NCBI GenBank assembly: GCA_907163375.1
Contig: CAJQUW010001148.1
Span: forward strand, 186,001 to 250,000
Source of the DNA: Prostheceraeus crozeri
Lineage: Eukaryota > Platyhelminthes > Polycladida > Euryleptidae
Reading direction: 5' to 3'
Length of the DNA: 64,000 bases
Part shown: positions 23,849-34,440 of the stretch, piece after piece
Position numbering within the stretch: position 1 is the stretch's first letter
Layout: the number at the start of each line of letters is the position of its first letter
Made by a program: the position numbers and the translations under genes
Notes under the pieces: generated by a model
Told to the model about the DNA's origin: nothing
The model's input: only the letters and a program-made list of their open reading frames with translations
The model's database searches: none

Positions 23849-25160
23849 GTATGAGCATTTATTAGCAATGCACAAGCTAAAATAATCCTACAAAAAGCAA
23901 CAATGTAAATGAAGATGCTTTAAAAAATAAATTAGACTTAAAATAATTCAACACAACCAATTTCTATTCTTCTTCTGTTTCCTACCATAGCAGTTCCTAA
24001 AATCCGTATTCATACATTCAAATGATTACATTTGCATCAATAACAATTTTTCAGAGAAGCGGTTTTTCTTTATATTTAGACTACGAAGCAAGCATAATAT
24101 CATATAGAAAAGCAATACAAAATGTCACGCATTAGTATTACTTTGAACTGTGACATTAATAATCAATTACGTTTCCATGATAATGCGATCGAAGCAAGAG
24201 CATGTTTATCACAGCAAATACCTTCAAAAAACAAAAACCGGATAGAACAAATAAGGGAAGTTCAGAAGAAAGTTTTATTGTGTCGCAACATGACAGATGC
24301 CTCCAATAATTCTGGCTTTAATGCACCACTTCGAGCTTCGGAAGATGCCACTGAAACAGACACATCCTCATATTCATTGCATTACTTTTGCTGTAGGCCT
24401 ATGTGCAAAAATATATTTAACTCATGCCTAGAAATTTTTTAAAAAAAACATTTTATGCGGTAGGTAAATTGTGACAAGTTTCACAAAATTAAGTCTATGT
24501 AGCCTAAATATTTATAACCAGCGAACTCATTTCGCCTTGTTCGAATATTACCTTGTTGCTGTTTTCTTGAATTGTTAGAATACTCGCGTTCAATAATGAA
24601 GTCGTCGTTTCTAAAACGTTTGGAGCACAAAAAAGCATTCTTTGCTTTATCCCGCGTGAATCCGTCATCTTGATGACGCACTCTTCATACAATTCATCAA
24701 AAACCTCGCTCCTTCAAAGTTAATGAAGTTGAAGAGATACTCCAGGAGACTAATGTCACAGAACACTTTTATAAAAAAATTGCATTTCGGAGCTGAGCAC
24801 ACATTAGATGTCGTCAAACCTTCACATACGCGAAGTATAAAATGTGACTAAGGAAAGGAAGGCATGTAAACGTATAACTTATCGACTTTTCCTAATGAAG
24901 TTAAAGCTTTCAACCGTAATGTGTTGTAGAACGGGAACATTGTTAATTTATTTTCCTTGTTCCTCCCTTTGATTTGGCCACTGACCAACAGGTTGTAGGT
25001 TTCAATGTTCATCACTTGGTCAGAGGTTCTCTCTGTTTCGCGATAACGCACAGGTTTGAGGGAAAATCTGCTTCTCCAAAAGTGACCCTTCTTGCGTATA
25101 GCCGCGATGAGAGAAATTTCACAGTTTCCCATCCCGGCCGCTACTATTAAGGAATCCATG

Positions 25161-25797
25161 CTCCGTTCAACCTAAGTGTTAAGACAAATATTGGTAGACG
25201 TTTTCTCACTCTGTTGGATATTCATTTTCCTCAACACCACAAATACAGGTCTCTATTTAACAGAAATAGTGTCAAAGTTAGCTACAGTTGTACATCAAAT
25301 GTTAAAAACATGATCAAAAAGCACAACTACAAAGTAATTCAGAATGTGGCCAATGTGAAAGCGGAAGAAAAACAATGCAACTGTAAAAGAAAAGATTCCT
25401 GTCCTTTAAATGGAGAATGTTTGAAAAGTTCTGTTGTCTACAAAGCAACTGTATCTACAACAAACGAAAAGAAAATATACATTGGACAAACAGAAAATGA
25501 TTTTAAGACTAGATACAGAAACCACAAAAAATCATTCACCAACTTTCAATACCGGAACGAAACAACATTATCAAAATACATTTGGAACTTGAATGACAAA
25601 AATGAAGAATACAACATACAATGGGAGTGCTCGAGCAATCAAGACCATACAAGTGCGGAACTCGAAAATGTGCCTTGTGTCTCGCTGAAAAGTTCCACAT
25701 TCTGACCTCCAAAGACACTCATTTGCTGAATAAGAAATCTGAGATTATATCCACATGTCGGCACCGTAGAAAGTTTATAATTGCCCACCTGAAATAA
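25161..25797 (+). pseudogene. PLE GIY-YIG endonuclease domain
   Basis: It resumes at the duplicated target site with 'PFNLSVKTNIGRRFLTLLDI' and 'HHKYRSLFNRNSVKVSYSC', then a Cys cluster 'CNCKRKDSCPLNGECL'. The GIY-YIG core follows: 'SSVVYKATVSTTNEKKIYIG' and 'TENDFKTRYRNHKKSF'. After a frame change near 25640 the family C-terminus is recognisable ('PYKCGTRKCALCLAEK', 'RHRRKFIIAHLK', stop at 25795). The nuclease is thought to nick the target for integration. Confidence 0.88.
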
Positions 25798-25999
25798 CTA
25801 TGCCCACTCGACTTAGATCAATCTATGATCCTATGATATTTTCTAACCTAAATTTCTTGTCTTTATAGCCCTATGCATCTAACTTTGAATTTTAAAGTGC
25901 CTTTTTTGTAGAATGTGAAATCACAATTTGTACATCTGATGATCGTTGATTCGTGAAACCAATAGTACTGTTAGTTATGAAATAGTCTTTTGAACATCA

Positions 26000-26002
<3 letters not shown>

Positions 26003-26065
<63 letters not shown>
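26003..26065. repeat. (TA)n microsatellite, 63 bp
   Basis: An uninterrupted TA run directly right of the PLE's 3' flank, mirroring the run at 19188-19269. Confidence 0.98.
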
Positions 26066-26067
<2 letters not shown>

Positions 26068-26078
26068 ACATCTTTCTA

Positions 26079-26303
26079 CTCAATGCCCAGGTGAACTGGC
26101 ACTCTGCAATCTTTATGATTATCAGCCGCACGGCAAAGCCAGGATAAATAAATACAGAGTGGCCTGTTGTGCAGTCCTTCAGCTTATTCAGCCATATCCG
26201 TTCCGCCAACATGTTCCGAGCTGCACTGACTACACCTTGTAGGGCGAAACACAACGTCTACGGCTGCCAAGGAATTGTTGTGCTGAAATTGTTCAAGTCT
26301 GAG
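26079..26303 (-). mobile_element. 225-bp insertion with 12-bp target duplication and hammerhead-like relic
   Basis: The exact 12-mer GACATCTTTCTA lies on both sides (26067-26078 and 26304-26315). Within it, 26213-26250 (+) reads CTGCACTGACTACACC and then TTGTAGGGCGAAACAC. This resembles the core of the hammerhead motifs of PLEs (CTGANGA...GGGCGAAAC) with substitutions. It may be a short non-autonomous retroelement. The family is unknown. Confidence 0.55.
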
Positions 26304-27063
26304 GACATCTTTCTATAATACACGGAATATATTGGGCAATAGCCATGGATTTGTGAATGCTGTAGAAAACAATGAAAAATCCATGGAAGCATTCAAATCC
26401 ATTCATTTCAGTTCGAGTCAGTTAGGGCATGAAGACGGCGTGAATGATTTCCATTAATTCTGTTTATACCACTACATCAATGGTGTCAAATTATTGTTTT
26501 CTGACTTACTACTCAGATCTAGTTACAGGCATGGAAAGCAAGAAAAACTTTGAATCTCTACATTCTTGACATATGGCATGACATATTATCATATTGAAGA
26601 TAGCATGACTCGTGCATGATAAAATGCGTATGGTTCAATGGTCCGTCTAATTCTGATGGCATTCAAAGTTTGTCAACTAAAAATTGCGCATTTATGACCT
26701 CTCCGAAGAAGAATGAGTGAACTTATCGCAGCATCAAGAATCAAACATGGCCTTCGGGGTTGCTCAATGATTGAAGAGAATTCTACACCCTTTAATCAAT
26801 AGAAAAGATAGAAATCGTGAAATGTTGCTGCTGCACGTTATGGAGTATCACATACTACCAAGCAAATTCCGCACAGCGTATCAACAATGGACAGTGGCAG
26901 ATTACAGCATGAGCTCAATTAAGATGGAATTCGTCGATGGACCCTATTATAAGGAACAAGCAAGCCTTCAATCCAAGTTTCCATCTCGCAAAATTATGAA
27001 ACAATTTTTTATGTAGCGACACACTAACAGACCTTTTTCGTTGAACCCCAGTCGCTCAAACTA

Positions 27064-27239
27064 TGTATATGTGATATTTAGTCATCAGGGAATTCATGAA
27101 AATTTCCGCGTGATATTTTTTCATAACGCATAGTTTAGTGCAGATATCTGTGGTCTTCCAATGATTTCAGTGTATTATATGAAATAAAATCACACGGAAA
27201 TTTTCATGAATTCCTAGATGACTAAATATCACATACACA
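27064..27239. mobile_element. 176-bp hairpin MITE with TA duplication in the left arm of X
   Basis: The ends are ~50-bp imperfect inverted repeats (TGTATATGTGATATTTAGTC...). Comparison with the other arm of X shows uninterrupted sequence there (CAAACTATCCCGTACG), so this is an insertion with TA on both sides. A related interior sequence (GTGCAGATATCT...) recurs inverted at 34384-34430. Confidence 0.7.
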
Positions 27240-27242
27240 TAC

Positions 27243-27470
27243 CCGTACGAAATGGGGAGGGTATGAATTATAGTATGACGGTATATGAAAATCGCATACC
27301 TATGATGATATCATCATTTCATAAGTGAAATCATACATATGAAATATTGTATGCACATTTCATACTTATGCTTAGCTGAAATAGTGTAATTCATACATAT
27401 GTCATAGGTGTGCTTTAGCTGAACCATCATAGCATGATTCATACTTATCATTCTGTACTTTCAACACCAC
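27243..27470. repeat. CATAC/GTATG-rich cluster in X
   Basis: A dense cluster of TTCATACTATGA-like words in both orientations. Matching clusters lie at 29160-29455 and 31297-31592 in the right-arm copies, always next to the CCGTACGG palindrome. They could be transposase-binding sites. Confidence 0.6.
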
Positions 27471-27554
27471 TTACAGGCAACAATCTTAGAATACAATTTT
27501 TATAGATTGGAAAGAGCCAAGTAGATTGTTAGAATCTATCAAAAATTGCTTATT

Positions 27555-27599
27555 ACTGCAATATCTTTCTCCTACTATCCGTAGGCATCATCAGGCAGT
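27555..27599 (-). ncRNA. Hammerhead ribozyme-like fold (inverted UTR copy)
   Basis: On the - strand: ACTGC, CTGATGA, a stem-loop CCTAC-GGATA-GTAGG, GAAA, a short loop, then T-T before GCAGT. ACTGC and GCAGT pair as stem I. The only difference from 28401-28445 is in the loop after GAAA. Confidence 0.6.
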
Positions 27600-27785
27600 T
27601 AGTGAAAGATTTACAGAATAAAATTTGAAATTCACATCAAGAGATATATAAAAAAGAAGTACAAAATATGCAAACTATGGTAAGAGAAGAGAAGGAGCTA
27701 TGCGGCAGGTAGTAAAGGGTTACATAGTACCATTAGCATTTATAGTAAATGACCTGACAGGAAGAAAAAAGGGAAGAAATAGGAT

Positions 27786-28178
27786 GTGAATAAAACCTTA
27801 CGAAGTGCTTTGAAACAAAAACGACCCAATCAAGAGTGCACACTCCAAAATTGTCCCATCAGAAACAATAAAATGTGTTACCAAAGGTGTGTAGTATATC
27901 AAGTTACATGTGACAAGTGCAAACAATTTTATATTGGCAGCACCATTAGACATTTACACATCCGCTGTCGTGAACACACCACCAACATCAACTCATCCGT
28001 ATTCAAACACCTACAAGCGTGTAACATCTCTAGAACAAAAATAACAACAACAATTTTGTCATTTGATAATGATTCCACCAACCTTCGTTTGAGAGAAGCC
28101 TATTACATCAACAAGTTAAAACCAAACATCAACTCAAGACACGAACTTGACAGTTATAGAGATTTCCTCTTTCATTGA
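27786..28178 (+). pseudogene. PLE GIY-YIG endonuclease domain (5'-truncated)
   Basis: An open frame of 130 residues. It shows the PLE Cys cluster 'CTLQNCPIRNNKMCYQ', the GIY-like 'CVVYQVTCDKCKQFYIGSTI' (VVY...FYIG), 'RHLHIRCREHT' and the C-terminal 'LRLREAYYINKLKPNINSR', whose Glu and Asn are typical nuclease positions. The frame is intact but lacks RT and promoter, and the Met is simply the first after the inverted repeat. Confidence 0.85.
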
Positions 28179-28208
28179 CTTTGTTATTCCACAGTAATCA
28201 GATTTTTA

Positions 28209-30199
28209 ATTCACATCCTATTTCTTCCCTTTTTTCTTCCTGTCAGGTCATTTACTATAAATGCTAATGGTACTATGTAACCCTTTACTACCTGCCGCAT
28301 AGCTCCTTCTCTTCTCTTACCATAGTTTGCATATTTTGTACTTCTTTTTTATATATCTCTTGATGTGAATTTCAAATTTTATTCTGTAAATCTTTCACTA
28401 ACTGCCTGATGATGCCTACGGATAGTAGGAGAAATATATTGCAGTAATAAGCAATTTTTGATAGATTCTAACAATCTACTTGGCTCTTTCCAATCTATAA
28501 AAATTAAATGAATAGCCAAGGAATATTCCCAATTAGAATACAATTGTGCACTTTTCGGCGATGCTATCCATGAAATACATATTAATTAGAATTATGAACT
28601 CGATAGACTGTAATTATTCTTGTGATACTTCATTTGTGTTTTTGAGACATAGCAATGAGTTGATAATATCACATCTTCTCCGGATGTCGCAAAAGTGATT
28701 AAATTTGTTATTTCGTCCATTTACTTCATGCATATTTCAGCAGCTATTACTTCAACAGTTCGTCTGACTGAGCCGTTTCCAAAATCCTGGTTCCCTATGA
28801 TATCTTTCATAAATATGATATCAGAGAAGATAGCGCATCTGGTATTTCTCAGTGCCATCAAACGACGTTCATTCAGAATTATTCAGTCGGTTATAACGAA
28901 TAATAAGGTAATATTTTTGTACAAATAACACAATATGTTGCACATAGCAGTTTCCGATCGATGCTGATGTGACATTCCTTTTCTCTCACATTGCATGTTT
29001 ATACTTCATGATGACATGAATGAATATTGTTCGCTGTTACTATCAGCGTTTTTCTCAGGATGATTTTGTATAGCTTCAACTTAATATTATTATCATTACT
29101 ACTTGCGCTGCGTACTTAAAATTTCATCTTATTCTTCGATTCAGAGCAAGATTCATAATGAAACATACTATGAATCATACCTAGATTTTCGATGAAATTC
29201 ATATGTACGTTTCATACCATGTCGATTACCAAACTTCATATGTATGACCTCAAATGCATACTATGTTTCATACTACATTTCATACTATGAAAGCGCATGA
29301 ATCGTAGTATGAAGCATACATAAAAATCATAATATGTCAACGCATAGCGTGACGATGCATACGTATGGATTATACTATGAATCATGCGCAGTGAACATAC
29401 TGTCAATCATAGATACGTTTCATACTATGATTCATACCCAACATTTCCGTACGGGATAGTTTGAAGAGCTGTGTTTCAACGAAAAAGGTCTGTTGCCATA
29501 AGCACATAAAAGAATTACTTCAAAATTTTGCGAAATGGAAGCTTGGATTGAAGGCTTATTTGTCTATTATACACATGTATATAATAGGGTCCATAGACGA
29601 ATTCCATCTTAATAGAGAGCATAATATAATCTGCCACTGTCCATCGTGTTGATACCATACGGAATTTGCTTGATGGTATGTAACGCTAATTAACGTGCAA
29701 CAGCAATATTTTGAGATTTACTGTCTTGTGTATTGATTGAATGGCGCAGAATTCTCTTCAATCATTGAGGAGCCCCGAATGCCATGTTTGATTCTTGATG
29801 ATGCTATAAGTTCACGCATTCTTCTTCAAAGAGGAAGAAGTCATAAAATGCATAATTTTTAGTTGACAAACTTTGAATGCCATCAGAATTAGACGGACCA
29901 TTGAACTATTTATGCATTTTATCAGGCTTGAGTCATGCTATCTTCAATATGATTATATGTCATGCCATATTTCAAGAATGTAGAGATTCAAAATTTTCTA
30001 GATTTCCATGCCCGTCATTGGGATCTGAGTAGTAAATTAGAAAACAACAATTTGACACTATTGATGTAGTGGTAGGCTATAAACAGAATTGATGGAAATT
30101 CACACCGTCTTCATGCGCTAAATAACGCGAATGAAAATGAATGGATTTGGATATTTCCATGGATTTCTATAGCCTTTAGAAATCCATGGTTATTGCCTG
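28209..30199 (+). repeat. 1,991-bp direct repeat, copy 1 (copy 2 at 30346-32336)
   Basis: It is nearly identical to 30346-32336 at an offset of 2,137 bp. It covers the PLE 3' UTR plus the right arm of X. Between the copies, 30200-30345 is the reverse complement of the PLE coding start (about 27792-27940). The second copy is therefore preceded by the PLE spacer in flipped orientation. The left junction shares CTG with the flipped sequence. Confidence 0.92.
28401..28445 (+). ncRNA. Hammerhead ribozyme-like fold in PLE 3' UTR
   Basis: ACTGC (stem I) - CTGATGA - stem II CCTAC/GTAGG with loop GGATA - GAAA - TATA loop - TT - GCAGT (stem I). It has all conserved core bases of a type I hammerhead with a minimal stem III. 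A bulged G next to the first pair of stem II is the only irregularity. An identical copy lies in the duplicated unit at 30538-30582. Confidence 0.6.
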
Positions 30200-30345
30200 C
30201 CAATATAAAATTGTTTGCACTTGTCACATGTAACTTGATATACTACACACCTTTGGTAACACATTTTATTGTTTCTGATGGGACAATTTTGGAGTGTGCA
30301 CTCTTGATTGGGTCGTTTTTGTTTCAAAGCACTTCGTAATGTTTT

Positions 30346-32336
30346 ATTCACATCCTATTTCTTCCCTTTTTTCTTCCTGTCAGGTCATTTACTATAAATG
30401 CTAATGGTACTATGTAACCCTTTACTACCTGCCGCATAGCTCCTTCTCTTCTCTTACCATAGTTTGCATATTTTGTACTTCTTTTTTATATATCTCTTGA
30501 TGTGAATTTCAAATTTTATTCTGTAAATCTTTCACTAACTGCCTGATGATGCCTACGGATAGTAGGAGAAATATATTGCAGTAATAAGCAATTTTTGATA
30601 GATTCTAACAATCTACTTGGCTCTTTCCAATCTATAAAAATTAAATGAATAGCCAAGGAATATTCCCAATTAGAATACAATTGTGCACTTTTCGGCGATG
30701 CTACCCATGAAATACATATTAATTAGAATTATGAACTCGATAGACTGTAATTATTCTTGTGATACTTCATTTGTGTTTTTGAGACATAGTAATGAGTTGA
30801 TAATATCTCATCTTCTCCGGATGTCGCAAAAGTGATTAAATTTGTTATTTCGTCCATTTACTTCATGCATATTTCAGCAGCTATTACTTCAACAGTTCGT
30901 CTGACTGAGCCGTTTCCAAAATCCTGGTTCCCTATGATATCTTTCATAAATATGATATCAGAGAAGATAGCGCATGTGGTATTTCTCAGTGCCATCAAAC
31001 GACGTTCATTCAGAATTATTCAGTCGGTTATAACGAATAATAAGGTAATATTTTTGTACAAATAACACAATATGTTGCACATAGCAGTTTCCGATCGATG
31101 CTGATGTGACATTCCTTTTCTCTCACATTGCATGTTTATACTTCATGATGACATGAATGAATATTGTTCGCTGTTACTATCAGCGTTTTTCTCAGGATGA
31201 TTTTGTATAGCTTCAACTTAATATTATTATCATTACTACTTGCGCTGCGTACTTAAAATTTCATCTTATTCTTCGATTCAGAGCAAGATTCATAATGAAA
31301 CATACTATGAATCATACCTAGATTTTCGATGAAATTCATATGTATGTTTCATACCATGTCGATTACCAAACTTCATATGTATGACCTCAAATGCATACTA
31401 TGTTTCATACTACATTTCATACTATGAAAGCGCATGAATCGTAGTATGAAGCATACGTAAAAATCATAATATGTCAACGCATAGCGTGACGATGCATACG
31501 TATGGATTATACTATGAATCATGCGCAGTGAACATACTGTCAATCATAGATACGTTTCATACTATGATTCATACCCAACATTTCCGTACGGGATAGTTTG
31601 AAGAGCTGTGTTTCAACGAAAAAGGTCTGTTGCCATAAGCACATAAAAGAATTACTTCAAAATTTTGCGAAATGGAAGCTTGGATTGAAGGCTTATTTGT
31701 CTATTATACACATGTATATAATAGGGTCCATCGACGAATTCCATCTTAATAGAGAGCATAATATAATCTGCCACTGTCCATCGTGTTGATACCATACGGA
31801 ATTTGCTTGATGGTATGTAACGCTAATTAACGTGCAACAGCAATATTTTGAGATTTACTGTCTTGTGTATTGATTGAATGGCGCAGAATTCTCTTCAATC
31901 ATTGAGGAGCCCCGAATGCCATGTTTGATTCTTGATGATGCTATAAGTTCACGCATTCTTCTTCAAAGAGGAAGAAGTCATAAAATGCATAATTTTTAGT
32001 TGACAAACTTTGAATGCCATCAGAATTAGACGGACCATTGAACTATTTATGCATTTTATCAGGCTTGAGTCATGCTATCTTCAATATGATTATATGTCAT
32101 GCCATATTTCAAGAATGTAGAGATTCAAAATTTTCTAGATTTCCATGCCCGTCATTGGGATCTGAGTAGTAAATTAGAAAACAACAATTTGACACTATTG
32201 ATGTAGTGGTAGGCTATAAACAGAATTGATGGAAATTCACACCGTCTTCATGCGCTAAATAACGCGAATGAAAATGAATGGATTTGGATATTTCCATGGA
32301 TTTCTATAGCCTTTAGAAATCCATGGTTATTGCCTG
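30346..32336 (+). repeat. 1,991-bp direct repeat, copy 2
   Basis: It differs from copy 1 by only a handful of substitutions, so the duplication is young. This copy keeps the true right end of X (to about 32355), whereas copy 1 is cut at 30199. Confidence 0.92.
30538..30582 (+). ncRNA. Hammerhead ribozyme-like fold (duplicated copy)
   Basis: It has the same sequence as 28401-28445, carried along by the tandem duplication. Confidence 0.6.
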
Positions 32337-32355
32337 ATATATTCCGTGTATTATG

Positions 32356-34440
32356 TAGATAACAAACGGATACCATCAGATATCATACCCTAAATTGCAG
32401 GTAAAACTATGCGTTATGATAGATATCATACGATATTTTCAAGCATTATCCCGGCATGATGAGTGTATGAATCGACGTCACTCTGGCAATCTTTCGTTGT
32501 ATTTGACGGTCTCAAAAATTTTTGTTTATTGCGATAATTGCATGGTGATGACGGTTAATAACTCCCATCTCGATGAAACTTTTGCATCAGCAATTGAAGA
32601 GTCAATTCAATACTATTACAACAACTACAATATTTCCTCACTCAGTGCAACTACTACATCTAGTGTCGAACAGCAGCTTTCACTAGATTTAGAGAGACGG
32701 TCTTCTCATGAAATTATACCTGATAGACATTCAATTAGTAATTGTGATGAAATTAAGTTACAAAATACTATTGTGGGTGATGAACTAAATTCTTTACCAT
32801 CTTTATGGGGAAATTACAACAAAATAGAGTTATCTCAACTATTCCGTTCAATTTATGATGAAATAGATTATTGGAAGAAGAACGTTTTCCTCCTACCCAG
32901 CGGGGCATCGGGGAAATGCTACATAAAGGAAACGACTAGATTGTTGAATCTATGGAATAACAAGGTAAATGATTACAAAGACTTTGCTCTTATGGCTTTG
33001 ATGGTCATGCCGTCCTTATTGTTACAAAAGCCGTCGTTCAAATCGAAGGCCAAGCAGCATTCCTTGAGCCTAGATAGACGATTGAAGCTCTGGGAGGCTG
33101 GCAAGTTTGAAGATTTGGTGCGTGAAGCAAAAGACATTCAATCTGCTTTGAAAATGAGTAATGAATAATGATCAGTAATATGAGATCATCTCCTCAACAC
33201 GAGGCTAGCACATTTGCTAAATTGATGCTTGAAGACAAAGTAAATGCAGCTATCCGCATGCTAGTTAACTCTTCATCTGCTGGTGTTCTACCTTAAACAG
33301 ATAAAGTTTATGAAGAATTAAAATTGAAGCACCCTGACAGTCATTCGCTTTGTCCAGATGTTATGATTGAGGGAACAGCTCCAATTGTTGACCGTTTTAT
33401 TTGACAGTATTGATGAGGAGTCTATAACGAAAGCTGCATTAAAAACTAAAGGAGCAGCAGGACCCTCTGGAATTGATGCCCTGGGATGGCGGCACATGCT
33501 CGTATCGCGAAATTTTGGAGACTATGTTAGACTATTTTGGAGACTAAAGGAGCAGCAGGACCCTCTGGAATTGATGCCCTGGGATGGCGGCACATAATCG
33601 TATCGCGAAATTTTGGAGACTTTGTTTACACCACTCTCGGGTGAGCATTTGCCTGCTCGATCAAATGAAGCCAATGAAGTTCGCTTAGATGTGGCTGCAA
33701 GAGACTTTTGGCAAAGTGGAGTAAAGGCATTATTTGATGTCAGGGTCTTTAACCCATACGCCCAAACCCACGTTAACCACTGCCTCGCGACAGCCTTTTC
33801 AAACAACGAGTGTGAAAAGAAGAAGAGATACAATAAGCGCATCATTCAGATAGAAGCTGGCACATACACACTAGTCATTTGCAGTGCTCATGGGGGATGT
33901 GGCAGAGAAGCCCATCATTTCTTCTCAAATCTCTGACAGACTATCGGAAAAACTTCGTCTTGATCCGGCAGTCACAACAAACTGGTTGCGTACGAAGATC
34001 TCATTCGCACTCCTCCGATCAAGACTACCTGTGAGAGGCTCCCGAATACTATGGTCTAAGGCATTGTCTGTTGATCCGACAGATATTGATTTATCTGAAG
34101 CCCGCTTTTGGTGCCGGCACAATCCCATGAGTAGCCTTGTTTCCATTTTGTGACCTGCATATACTAGCATCGGCATTCCGGGTTCTTGTAACTTTTGTAA
34201 CTCTTGTATCTTTCCTGTACATAGCTTTGTAAGACGCTTGTATTAACTTTCAGAATAAAATTTATTTATGGAAAAAAAGCATTATCCTATAACAAACTCC
34301 TGCCTGCGGCCGTCGTTTGTTATGTTGATAATGCTTTCAAATATCGTTTGATATCCTATACATAGAATACACACACTGAGATCATTGAAAGACCAGAGAT
34401 ATCTGCACTAAATTATGCATTATGGAGGATGCAGTGCAAG
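32356..34440. repeat. Foldback element split by an RT element
   Basis: Inverted pieces lie either side of the RT element: GATATCATACGATATTTTC (from 32423) against its near complement before GATATC (34336-34355), and GATAACAAACG (32360-32370) against CGTTTGTTAT (34313-34322). The right part (34384-34430) resembles the inside of the MITE at 27064-27239. The boundaries are approximate. Confidence 0.5.
32452..34276 (+). mobile_element. Second RT-type element, internally deleted
   Basis: It is flanked by the 11-mer AAGCATTATCC (32441-32451 and 34277-34287) and ends in an A-rich tail, so it is a separate non-LTR-like insertion. The N-terminal frame to 33165 has 'FLLPSGASGKCYIKETTRLL' and 'LMVMPSLLLQKPSFKSKAKQ'. 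Then 'KGAAGPSGIDALGWRHML' (33450-33503) leads into the RT, but the catalytic RT core is missing. A C-terminal block 'PLSGEHLPARSNEANEVRLD' and 'FWQSGVKALFDVRVFNP' (33631-33756) resembles a PD-(D/E)XK nuclease and runs to 'LPVRGSRILW' (34028-34057). A 98-bp imperfect tandem duplication (33446-33524 and 33544-33622) shifts the frame. It is related in layout to the element at 14008-17768 but is a different family. Confidence 0.75.

Larger units (their letters stand above)
20330..25160. mobile_element. Unclassified TIR DNA transposon with 8-bp target duplication, holding a piggyBac
   Basis: The ends are inverted copies: left starts ATGGATTCCTTTATAGTAG, right ends CTACTATTAAGGAATCCAT, and similarity continues for about 70 bp to a shared AAGAAGGGTCAC. 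The flanking 8-mer CTCCGTTC is present on both sides (20322-20329 and 25161-25168) within the PLE's 'NPPF' codons, so the insertion is unambiguous. Without the nested piggyBac it is about 2.1 kb. No known transposase is visible. A 106-residue frame at 24122-24439 (+) and a 103-residue frame at 24851-25159 (-), the latter starting inside the right TIR (MDSLIVAAGMGN), are unidentified. The left TIR has the matching start MDSFIVVAGMGN on + strand. The 8-bp duplication suits hAT or P-type elements, but the ends match neither clearly. Confidence 0.8.
19270..26002 (+). mobile_element. Penelope-like element between two (TA)n tracts, interrupted by a 4.8-kb insertion
   Basis: The RT half (19270-20329) and GIY-YIG half (25161-25797) read as one protein if the 20330-25160 insertion is removed. 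The 5' side is truncated at the (TA)n run and the 3' side reaches another (TA)n run. Insertion into a TA microsatellite would explain both tracts. The two halves carry little decay apart from a frame change near 25640, a changed RT catalytic motif and the large insertion, so the copy is dead but not ancient. PLEs are retroelements related to telomerase and are not LTR elements. Confidence 0.88.
27500..28536 (+). mobile_element. Palindromic Penelope-like element fragment (family 2)
   Basis: A GIY-YIG reading frame (27786-28178) sits between inverted copies of its own 3' UTR (27500-27790 and 28209-28505). The flanking 13-mer TTAGAATACAATT on both sides marks the insertion in element X. The UTR copies are nearly identical to one another. 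A 45-nt hammerhead-like fold is present in each. The RT part is absent, so the copy is 5'-truncated. The inverted terminal arrangement is known for PLEs ('pseudo-LTRs'). Confidence 0.85.
26316..32355. mobile_element. Long-TIR element X (unclassified), interrupted and partly duplicated
   Basis: The outer ends are inverted copies: TAATACACGGAATATAT at 26316 and its complement ending about 32355. Each is followed inward by GGCAATA(G/A)CCATGG and more than 1 kb of recognisable but diverged inverted similarity. Left arm: 26316-27486. Right arm: 28550-30199, repeated as 30687-32355. The element's centre is marked by TTAGAATACAATT, which is duplicated on both sides of the PLE insertion (27487-27499 and 28537-28549). 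No transposase is recognisable. Frames such as 28695-28928 and 29461-29652 (repeated at 30832 and 31598) are open but unidentified. Superfamily unknown. Confidence 0.6.

Noticed and set aside
32515-32548. Similarity between the second RT element and the PLE piece at 48120-48160
   Set aside because: The shared TTTATTGC.ATAATTGCATG is about 20-30 bp and AT-rich, and could be chance.
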